Shown here: piece by piece, positions 6,939 to 11,771 of the stretch
Position numbering within the stretch: position 1 is the first letter of the stretch
Layout: each line of letters opens with the position of its first letter
Source: an uncultured Clostridia bacterium
GTDB lineage: Bacteria; Bacillota; Clostridia; Oscillospirales; Acutalibacteraceae
Reading direction: 5' to 3'
Assembly: GCA_937876205.1 (NCBI GenBank)
Contig: CALEII010000015.1
Location: 1-11,771 of the forward strand
Length of the DNA stretch: 11,771 nucleotides
Translations under genes and position numbers: made by a program
Notes under the pieces: model-generated
Databases searched by the model: none
What the model was told of the DNA's origin: nothing
What the model saw: the letters and a program-made list of their open reading frames with translations, nothing else

Positions 6939-7195
6939 TGGAACAAAGAGAATGCAGAAAATGCCTTCTTCTGCAAAGCGGAGAGGAAGACAACTACAGG
7001 CTTGTTCAGAGCTATGTTGCAAAAATAAAGCCTGAGGAAAAATGCAATGATGATATATATTCTTCAAGGCTTGAAATCTGCAAAAGCTGCGATAATCTTA
7101 TTAGCGGAACCTGTATAAAATGCGGCTGTTATGTGGAATTCAGAGCAGCATTCAGAAACAAAAATTGCCCCGCAAAGAAGTGGCAGAAACAATAA
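6938..7195 (+). CDS. Small Cys-rich protein, DUF6171-like
   Basis: This 85-residue protein of unknown function has a metal-binding look. CRKC sits near the N-terminus (about 6-9), then EICKSC (about 67-72), GTCIKCGC (about 77-84) and a late NCPAKKW, and the overall pattern matches what I recall of DUF6171. There is no membrane helix or signal peptide. Its ATG overlaps the GH51 stop codon by one base and there is no clear ribosome binding site, so expression probably depends on GH51 translation. The gene ends KKWQKQ, and its TAA lies inside the AT-rich palindrome at 7190-7220. A zinc-binding role is an inference from the cysteines; no function is assigned. Confidence 0.75.
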   Translation: MEQRECRKCLLLQSGEEDNYRLVQSYVAKIKPEEKCNDDIYSSRLEICKSCDNLISGTCIKCGCYVEFRAAFRNKNCPAKKWQKQ

Positions 7196-7220
7196 TTTAT
7201 TGCACAGTGATAAATTATTG
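7190..7220. repeat. AT-rich palindrome, copy 1 (CAATAATTTAT...ATAAATTATTG)
   Basis: The arms CAATAATTTAT (7190-7200) and ATAAATTATTG (7210-7220) are perfect 11-bp inverted repeats around nine bases, which can extend by wobble pairs. The left arm supplies the TAA stop of the DUF6171-like gene, and the last three bases (TTG) form the first half of the sulfatase -35 box. The same unit recurs at 11000-11030 and 11157-11183, so it is a dispersed element. It could slow or terminate transcription, but it lacks a following T-tract. Confidence 0.85.
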
Positions 7221-7246
7221 ACATTCCTCATTTTCATCTGTATAAT
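7218..7246 (+). promoter_or_regulatory. Consensus promoter of the sulfatase gene
   Basis: TTGACA (7218-7223), exactly 17 bases, then TATAAT (7241-7246): both boxes match the housekeeping consensus perfectly. The predicted start is about 7253, with a leader of about 34 bases to the GTG. It suggests strong constitutive sulfatase expression independent of the GH51 transcript. It also rules out the upstream open-frame starts at 7131 and 7251. Confidence 0.85.
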
Positions 7247-7286
7247 TATAATGAAAAATAAATTAAAAAAATCGGAGGTTTTCTTT

Positions 7287-9293
7287 GTGAAGAAGAACAT
7301 CACTCTTGACACGGGAAAGAAAGTTTTTCCGTTAATTCTTATGGTTATAGGCATAGGACTTATGCTGTCTATGTGGATTTTACGACTTAATATAGTTGCT
7401 GTCGTCTGCGTGGCGTTCAACTGCATTATGTCAGCAGTCATTGCACTGAGCCTTATTATCAAGAAAAAGGTTTATGCACCAATGGTTCTCGGTTATGCGG
7501 CTGCAAGCATCGGTGTTGTGGTTTACTTTATAATCTGGGGTGCAGATGCAGGCTTCGGTGCATTTACATCAGGTCTTGCAGGCTTCAATTCGGCTGACCA
7601 CCCGTTGCTTACAGGTGAAGGCAATTTCTTCACAAGACTTCTGGGCAACCTTCTTCTTGTTCTTCCCACAGCACTTGCACTCTGGGGACTTTTCTTCATT
7701 GCAAAGAAAACCTTTACAAAAGAGGGCGTCAAGAAAGCTCTTTCAGGCGTTATGAGTGTGCTTCTTATGGGTACAAGCGTTGTGTTTGTTCTTACAATGA
7801 ACCTTCGTTCAAAGCCTAACACAGACAGACTCTGGGACGGTCAGGATGACTATCTGGGCGGTGTTGACAAGGTATCAAAGGACAACCCGAATGTGCTTTT
7901 CATTATGATGGACGACCTTGGCTACGGTGACGTTTCACTCAACGGCGCAATCTATGACACGCCCAACATCGACTCAATCGGTGAAAACGGACTCAATCTC
8001 ACAAACTTCTATTCTGCATATTCAGTCTGCTCACCTGCTCGTTTTGCAGCTCTTACGGGCAGATACCCCTACCGTGGCTATGCAGATAATGTTATCTATC
8101 CCACAGTTGACACACTTTCACCCTTTGCTCAGACAAGAATTTTCAACTCAATTGAAATGGGTAACAACGCAGACGGTATGCTCGGTGATGAAATCACATT
8201 TGCAGAAACATTCCAGGCTGCAGGCTACTCAACAGGTGCATTCGGTAAGTGGCATCTTGGTGACTACGGCGAATATCTGCCCACAAATCAGGGCTTTGAC
8301 TACTTCTACGGCAGCCACCACGTAAACGATATGAAGCCTTTCTACCACGTAACTGAAGAGAACGGCGAATGGACTATTGCACACGGTACAGACGAGCTGA
8401 AAGACCAGAGTCAGGCTACAAAGTGGATTCACGAGGAAATCACAGACTGGATTACCGAAAAAGCTCAGGAGGATGCACCTTTCTTCGCTTTCTATGCATC
8501 GCCGTGGCCTCATGCACCCATTTATGCAGGTGACGATTTTGACGGCACAACAGGTATGGGTACATATGTTGACTGTGTAACAGAGTTCGACTATTATCTC
8601 GGTCAGCTTTTCGACACAATGGAAAAGCTCGGCGTTCTTGAAGACACAATTATTGTCTTCACAAGTGACAACGGACCTGCTCTTGAAGGCTCTGTTGCAG
8701 ACCTCCGTGGCGGCAAGTACCTTGCATACGAGGGCGGTCAGAAGGTTCCCTTTATGATCCGTTGGGACAATGCAAACGGAGCTCTCGGTGAAGTGGGAAC
8801 AGAAAGAAACAACTCAGCAGTTCTTGTTGACCTTTATCCCACTCTTGTTGAGCTTGCAGGTATCACAGGCAACGGACAGAAGAATTATCTGCCCACAGAC
8901 AGAACAATCGACGGTATTTCAATGGCTTCACTTCTCAAGGATGATGCTGTTATCCACACATCAGAGCATCCCATTCTTCATATGAAGAGAGAAAAGCTCA
9001 AGGCAATCCAGTACACAATGCCCACATCTGAAGTCAAAGCACTTTACCCCGATTATACATACGATGTTCTCGATAATGAATACATCACATTCAAGTATTT
9101 TGAAAAGATTCAGAACGACAACTCTGCATTCTGGGACAAGAACCGAAAGAACTGGCTTCATATCCTCACAGACGACTATGCGGAAAACTATAACCGTACC
9201 CCCGTCTACCCCGAAATTTCTGAGCAGTATAAAGCAAAAATGCACGAAATTATGGACAGCTTCAAGGAAAACAGAAGAGGTATAATAGAATAA
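7287..9293 (+). CDS. Membrane-anchored Cys-type sulfatase, five N-terminal helices
   Basis: The 668-residue product joins a five-helix membrane region (about 13-32, 34-58, 62-84, 115-139 and 151-172) to an arylsulfatase-type domain (about 200-660). Catalytic features seen are MMDDLGYGD (Asp209, Asp210), the formylglycine motif Cys248-Ser-Pro-Ala-Arg252, GKWHLG (Lys321, His323), WPHAP (His409), SDNGP (Asp461, Asn462) and RGGK (Lys477). With five helices and the N-terminus inside, the domain faces outward. Family knowledge: Cys-type sulfatases hydrolyse sulfate esters once Cys is converted to formylglycine; the anSME downstream can do this. The layout copies LtaS-type synthases, but those use Thr and make lipoteichoic acid. 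GTG at 7287 has GGAGG at 7274-7278. Natural substrate (mucin, algal or host glycan, or lipid-linked) is unknown. Confidence 0.9.
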   Translation: MKKNITLDTGKKVFPLILMVIGIGLMLSMWILRLNIVAVVCVAFNCIMSAVIALSLIIKKKVYAPMVLGYAAASIGVVVYFIIWGADAGFGAFTSGLAGFNSADHPLLTGEGNFFTRLLGNLLLVLPTALALWGLFFIAKKTFTKEGVKKALSGVMSVLLMGTSVVFVLTMNLRSKPNTDRLWDGQDDYLGGVDKVSKDNPNVLFIMMDDLGYGDVSLNGAIYDTPNIDSIGENGLNLTNFYSAYSVCSPARFAALTGRYPYRGYADNVIYPTVDTLSPFAQTRIFNSIEMGNNADGMLGDEITFAETFQAAGYSTGAFGKWHLGDYGEYLPTNQGFDYFYGSHHVNDMKPFYHVTEENGEWTIAHGTDELKDQSQATKWIHEEITDWITEKAQEDAPFFAFYASPWPHAPIYAGDDFDGTTGMGTYVDCVTEFDYYLGQLFDTMEKLGVLEDTIIVFTSDNGPALEGSVADLRGGKYLAYEGGQKVPFMIRWDNANGALGEVGTERNNSAVLVDLYPTLVELAGITGNGQKNYLPTDRTIDGISMASLLKDDAVIHTSEHPILHMKREKLKAIQYTMPTSEVKALYPDYTYDVLDNEYITFKYFEKIQNDNSAFWDKNRKNWLHILTDDYAENYNRTPVYPEISEQYKAKMHEIMDSFKENRRGIIE

Positions 9294-9306
9294 TTAAAAT
9301 CAACAT

Positions 9307-9338
9307 CCGCAGGGGCGCCCGTAGGGCGTCCGTTGCGG
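9307..9338. repeat. GC-rich hairpin after the sulfatase gene
   Basis: CCGCA...TGCGG encloses GGGCGCCC/GGGCGTCC with a GTA loop, giving a long stem with one wobble, 13 bases past the sulfatase stop. No T-tract follows, so it looks more like a repetitive-palindrome (REP-like) sequence or mRNA-stabilising stem than a classic terminator; weak terminator function remains possible. Confidence 0.5.
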
Positions 9339-9379
9339 TATAAGACATTTATTACAAATAATGAAAGTAGGAAACATCA

Positions 9380-9850
9380 ATGATAGCAGCTCATTTTTTT
9401 GTTTGTTTAGGTGTCTTTCTTTTATGCGATTTAGCTACCGTTTGGACTGTAAGAGATATTATCAATTATATCGCAATGCTGAACATCACCTCTGGAAAAA
9501 ACGGCAATAAAAAACTTGCAAAAATCCGAGAAAAACAGCCGTTTAAAAGAAAAATTAACCAACTGTATATCAGAGAATACCTGCAATCAGATTATTCAAA
9601 AAAAGAATTTGATAAGTATATTATTTTAAAACGAGTTCAGATAATTTATTCTGTTGTGTCATTTATTATATGGTTTTCATTGTGTGTTTACACTGATTAT
9701 ACAGAAAATACTGAACTATACAGTATTATACTTTATGTAAAGTTGGGAATGTCTTTTATTCCTGCACTGTTATTCATAATCAAATGGTATCTGATAAGAA
9801 GTGATTATTACAATCGTAGAAGAAGCAGGAGTAAAAATCCAAAGATATAA
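9380..9850 (+). CDS. Hypothetical small membrane protein
   Basis: No family is recognised. The 156-residue product has three likely membrane helices (about 4-30, 86-104 and 113-137), a basic cytoplasm-like loop between the first two (about 38-84, rich in Lys and Arg), and a strongly basic tail, RRRSRSKNPKI. The first helix follows MIAAHFF and contains two cysteines. AGTAGGA (about 9366-9372) is a modest ribosome binding site before the ATG. It is visibly more AT-rich (many AAA, ATT and TAT codons) than the sulfatase and anSME genes on either side. It lies between those two on the same strand, but function cannot be inferred. An accessory or recently acquired gene is possible. Confidence 0.65.
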   Translation: MIAAHFFVCLGVFLLCDLATVWTVRDIINYIAMLNITSGKNGNKKLAKIREKQPFKRKINQLYIREYLQSDYSKKEFDKYIILKRVQIIYSVVSFIIWFSLCVYTDYTENTELYSIILYVKLGMSFIPALLFIIKWYLIRSDYYNRRRSRSKNPKI

Positions 9851-9907
9851 AACTGCCGACGGTAGTATATACAAATACACATTCTGCATTAAAAAAGGAG
9901 TCCCAAA

Positions 9908-11005
9908 TTGCCCCCAATTTCCCTTATGATAAAGCCCGCATCGTCGCTGTGCAATCTCTCTTGTGAATACTGCTTTTACCGTGATGTTTCCGAGCACCGT
10001 GAACATCTCGGCTTCGGCATTATGGAGAAGGACACTGCGGAAATACTCATAGAAAAAGCCTTGAAATATGCTTCGGGTGAGCCTGTTGCATTCGCATTTC
10101 AGGGCGGTGAGCCGACTCTTGCAGGGCTTGACTACTTTAAGTTTTTCGTTGATACCGTAAACAGACTCAACACAAAAAAAAGTCCCGTTTTTTACGGTAT
10201 GCAGACAAACGGAACTCTCATTGACGGCGAATGGGCAGACTTTTTACACGATAACAGATTCCTTGTGGGACTGAGCCTTGACGGTGATTTTGACGGCAAC
10301 AAATTCCGTAAGAAGCCCTCGGGACAGAACTCATTCTATAAAATTCTGTCTGCGGCTGATATTCTGAAAAAGCACAATGTTGATTTCAATATTCTGACTG
10401 TTTTAACGGGCTACTGTGCCGAAAACGGAGAGAGAATATATAAATTTTTCCGTGACAGAGGCTTTAAATACCTACAGTTCATACCGTGTCTTCGTCCTTT
10501 TGAGTCGGATGAACAGAGTGAACTCTATATGACAGCCGACCAGTACGCAGACTTCCTTATCAAGGTGTTCAACCTCTATGTCAAGGACTATGTAAGGCAT
10601 AATTATGTCAGCATCCGTCAGTTTGACAACTGGGTAAGGCTTTTTCTCAGACAACCCACCGAGCAGTGCGGAATTCAGGGGCACTGCACACATCAGTATG
10701 TGTCGGAAGCCAACGGAAATATTTATCCCTGCGACTTCTATTGTACCGACGAGTATTTTTTAGGCAACATAAAGACAACAGACTTCACTGCAATGGAAAA
10801 AAGTGATACTGCGAAAAATTTTATCAGAGAAAGCCTGAAAGTGCCCGAAAAATGCAAGCAGTGCAACATATACGGAATGTGCCGTGCAGGCGGCTGCAAA
10901 CGCACTCAGCGAAGCGAAGACTACTGCAGAGCCTATAAAAAATTCTTTACCTCCTGCCTGCCTCTTTTCAGGGTATTCATAAATGAAAAACCAAATAAAC
11001 AATAA
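9908..11005 (+). CDS. Anaerobic sulfatase-maturating enzyme (radical SAM, SPASM-type)
   Basis: anSMEs are cytoplasmic, oxygen-sensitive radical SAM enzymes that oxidise the motif Cys (or Ser) of a nascent sulfatase to formylglycine. The 365-residue protein starts MPPISLMIKPASSLCNLSCE and has the CX3CX2C cluster motif at Cys15, Cys19 and Cys22, then FAFQGGEPTLAG (about 62-73). A C-terminal auxiliary-cluster region contains Cys254, Cys260, Cys275, Cys316, Cys319, Cys325, Cys330 and Cys340. NIYPCDFY (about 271-278) holds the likely catalytic Asp276. The cysteine layout matches the Clostridium perfringens enzyme I recall, nearly residue for residue. TTG at 9908 is chosen because AAAGGAG (about 9895-9901) precedes it and it gives the typical anSME N-terminus. 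It lies two genes after the Cys-type sulfatase, its likely client. Its TAA is inside a palindrome. Confidence 0.93.
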   Translation: MPPISLMIKPASSLCNLSCEYCFYRDVSEHREHLGFGIMEKDTAEILIEKALKYASGEPVAFAFQGGEPTLAGLDYFKFFVDTVNRLNTKKSPVFYGMQTNGTLIDGEWADFLHDNRFLVGLSLDGDFDGNKFRKKPSGQNSFYKILSAADILKKHNVDFNILTVLTGYCAENGERIYKFFRDRGFKYLQFIPCLRPFESDEQSELYMTADQYADFLIKVFNLYVKDYVRHNYVSIRQFDNWVRLFLRQPTEQCGIQGHCTHQYVSEANGNIYPCDFYCTDEYFLGNIKTTDFTAMEKSDTAKNFIRESLKVPEKCKQCNIYGMCRAGGCKRTQRSEDYCRAYKKFFTSCLPLFRVFINEKPNKQ

Positions 11006-11030
11006 TTTATCGCTGTGCGATAAATTATTG
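11000..11030. repeat. AT-rich palindrome, copy 2
   Basis: CAATAATTTAT (11000-11010) and ATAAATTATTG (11020-11030) repeat copy 1 exactly in the arms; the nine-base centre differs (CGCTGTGCG). The left arm supplies the TAA stop of the anSME gene (11003-11005), as copy 1 does for the DUF6171-like gene. Confidence 0.85.
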
Positions 11031-11156
11031 TTGAAGTAAGAAGTAATAGGTAATAGTGAATAAGTGTGGAAGGGGCGTTGCCCCTTACCCTATTTATAAT
11101 CGGGTGCGGGTGTCCCGCCCGAACTTCTTCACTCTTACTTCTTACCTATTACTTTA

Positions 11157-11183
11157 CAATAATTTAGCTCCGCTAAATTATTG
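11157..11183. repeat. AT-rich palindrome, copy 3, with GC tip
   Basis: CAATAATTTAGC (11157-11168), TCC, GCTAAATTATTG (11172-11183): a perfect 12-bp stem with a three-base loop. The outer ten bases of the arms match copies 1 and 2, while the tip differs. It forms the right end of the nested element. A half copy, CAATAATTTAT, lies at 11225-11235. Confidence 0.85.
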
Positions 11184-11216
11184 TTTAACCTGCTCTAAAA
11201 AAAATTAAAAAAACTA

Positions 11217-11245
11217 TTGACAAACAATAATTTATGTGATATCAT
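11217..11245 (+). promoter_or_regulatory. Promoter of the tRNA-Ser genes
   Basis: TTGACA (11217-11222), a 17-base spacer and TATCAT (11240-11245) lie 14 bases before the first tRNA. The spacer contains a half copy of the AT-rich palindrome (11225-11235). One transcript probably covers both tRNA genes, since no other clear promoter lies between them and a terminator follows the second. Confidence 0.7.
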
Positions 11246-11259
11246 AATCAAGCATTTAT

Positions 11260-11350
<91 letters not shown>

Positions 11351-11386
11351 TTTTTTTTATCTAAAAACAGAAAAAAGCGTTACCAA

Positions 11387-11480
11387 GGAGCAGTACTCAA
11401 GTTGGTGACGAGGCGCCCCTGCTAAGGGCGTAGGCCGGCTAAACCCCGGTGCGAGAGTTCGAGTCTCTCCTGCTCCGCCA
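11387..11480 (+). tRNA. tRNA-Ser (anticodon GCU)
   Basis: The acceptor arms GGAGCAG (11387-11393) and CTGCTCC (11470-11476) pair fully, with discriminator G and encoded CCA (11478-11480). The anticodon stem CGCCC/GGGCG carries the loop CTGCTAA, giving anticodon GCT (reads AGU/AGC). The long variable arm TAGGCCGGCTAAACCCCGGT fits class II serine tRNAs. It is 36 bases after the UGA tRNA. Its last 21 bases are repeated at 11627-11647. Confidence 0.95.
11460..11480 (+). repeat. Direct repeat, left copy (3' end of tRNA-Ser GCU)
   Basis: The last 21 bases of the tRNA (CGAGTCTCTCC... to CCA) recur identically at 11627-11647. A repeated tRNA 3' end is the typical footprint of tyrosine-recombinase integration, but no integrase is present in the window. 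Confidence 0.8.
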
Positions 11481-11482
11481 AG

Positions 11483-11521
11483 CAAAAGAAGACATCATCC
11501 GATGTCTTCTTTTGTTTTTTT
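11483..11521 (+). terminator. Rho-independent terminator of the tRNA-Ser pair
   Basis: CAAAAGAAGACATC (11483-11496), loop ATCC, then GATGTCTTCTTTTG (11501-11514) form a perfect 14-bp stem followed by seven T residues (11515-11521). This is the strongest terminator in the window. Confidence 0.92.
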
Positions 11522-11586
11522 GTGTATAATTCAGAGAGACTCGAACTCATAGTCCATGTGCGACGGTTCGCCATCGGCGGAGGAGC

Positions 11587-11647
11587 ACGGACATATAATT
11601 GACTTAAACCGCAGGACAAAGTCCTGCGAGTCTCTCCTGCTCCGCCA
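11587..11647 (+). other. tRNA-Ser-like scar: duplicated tRNA 3' end with degenerate body
   Basis: Positions 11627-11647 repeat the 3' 21 bases of the tRNA-Ser(GCU), including CCA. Upstream, at about 11583-11588, GGAGCA matches six of the seven acceptor bases. The intervening 38 bases do not form D, anticodon or variable arms. Instead GCAGGAC-AAA-GTCCTGC (about 11611-11627) makes a hairpin where the 5' half of the T arm should be. It cannot be a working tRNA. It could be an attachment-site remnant, a decayed tRNA copy, or part of an element still extending to the right. Confidence 0.5.
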
Positions 11648-11683
11648 AAAATCGACAAGTTTCGACAGAAGCTTGTCGATTTT
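11648..11683. repeat. Hairpin with possible terminator function
   Basis: AAAATCGACAAG (11648-11659) and CTTGTCGATTTT (11672-11683) form a 12-bp stem with a 12-base loop, followed by ACTTTTT. The sequence AATCGACAAGTTTCGA (11650-11665) also has a perfect inverted copy at 11724-11739. It begins one base after the duplicated tRNA end. Confidence 0.55.
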
Positions 11684-11686
11684 ACT

Positions 11687-11771
11687 TTTTCACTATTACC
11701 TCTTCACTTTTCACTCTTCTCTTTCGAAACTTGTCGATTAGGTAATAAGTAATAGTGAATAGTGAAGAAGT
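11687..11771. repeat. Second inverted-repeat arm pair (AGTGAAT-type), cut by window edge
   Basis: CACTATTACCTCTTCAC-type sequence (about 11690-11719) is mirrored by AGGTAATAAGTAATAGTGAA-type sequence (11740-11771). These are the same low-complexity arm family as in the nested element at 11033-11064 and 11124-11156. The right end is beyond the window. Confidence 0.55.

Larger units (their letters stand above)
10998..11185. repeat. Nested inverted-repeat element
   Basis: Two arms face each other. On the left is the palindrome at 11000-11030 followed by GAAGTAAGAAGTAATAGGTA-type sequence (11033-11064). On the right is its inverted counterpart (about 11124-11156) followed by the palindrome at 11157-11183. 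Between them lie two GC-rich hairpins, AAGGGGC/GCCCCTT (11070-11086) and GCGGG/CCCGC (11106-11118). There is no coding capacity. The layout resembles a small non-autonomous palindromic element, but no target-site duplication was found by eye. Confidence 0.65.

Noticed and set aside
7131..7286. Longer sulfatase start (ATG at 7131 or 7251)
   Set aside because: The region contains the DUF6171-like gene end and a perfect promoter (7218-7246). GTG at 7287 has GGAGG at correct spacing, while the ATGs do not.
7287..9293. Lipoteichoic-acid synthase (LtaS)
   Set aside because: The topology fits, but the active site is Cys-Ser-Pro-Ala-Arg with sulfatase residues rather than the Thr nucleophile of LtaS, and an anSME lies nearby.
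9853..9865. Small CTGCCG/CGGTAG hairpin before anSME as a terminator
   Set aside because: The stem is only about five base pairs with a wobble, and no T-tract follows.
10998..11185. CRISPR-like repeat array
   Set aside because: The repeats are inverted pairs of unequal modules without regular spacing or unique spacers, and no cas gene is present.
11422..11658. Open frame on the minus strand across tRNA-Ser and terminator
   Set aside because: It lies over a tRNA gene, terminator and scar, has no ribosome binding site and no recognisable protein features.

Overview
The window looks like a chromosomal segment of an anaerobic gut-type Clostridia, most likely the Ruminococcaceae/Oscillospiraceae side. 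This is inferred from the rpmG-secE-nusG-rplK-rplA order, strong AGGAGG ribosome binding sites, frequent GTG/TTG starts, a secreted protein with dockerin-like repeats, an oxygen-sensitive radical SAM sulfatase maturase and low-to-moderate GC. No species can be named from sequence alone.

Layout. (1) Positions 1-2400, minus strand: a housekeeping operon rpmG-secE-nusG-rplK-rplA (rplA runs off the left edge), read from a near-consensus promoter at 2339-2367. (2) 2537-4377, minus strand: a two-gene unit, a GtrA-like membrane protein (TTG start) followed by an iron-type alcohol dehydrogenase, with a promoter at 4349-4377 and a terminator-like hairpin at 2490-2519. (3) 4478-5266, minus strand: a secreted protein with two dockerin-like calcium-binding repeats. 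(4) 5460-11005, plus strand: a carbohydrate block. It holds an intracellular GH51 alpha-L-arabinofuranosidase coupled by a TAATG overlap to a small Cys-rich DUF6171-like protein, then, from its own consensus promoter, a membrane-anchored Cys-type sulfatase, an unrecognised small membrane protein, and an anaerobic sulfatase-maturating enzyme (anSME). (5) 10998-11771: repeats, two tRNA-Ser genes (UGA and GCU anticodons), a strong terminator, and a scar region carrying a second copy of the tRNA-Ser(GCU) 3' end.

How they work together: the sulfatase carries the CSPAR motif whose cysteine must become formylglycine, and the anSME two genes downstream is the enzyme class that does this, so they form a functional pair. 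The sulfatase has five predicted N-terminal membrane helices and an external catalytic domain, the topology of lipoteichoic-acid synthase but with a sulfatase active site. This is the most interesting protein in the window.

A short AT-rich palindrome (CAATAATTTA...TAAATTATTG) recurs at least three times plus one half copy. Twice it supplies the stop codon of the preceding gene, and it also borders or enters two promoters. Together with nested inverted repeats and the duplicated tRNA 3' end, it marks 10998-11771 as a rearrangement-prone intergenic region. I see no CRISPR array, transposase, integrase or clear defence system.
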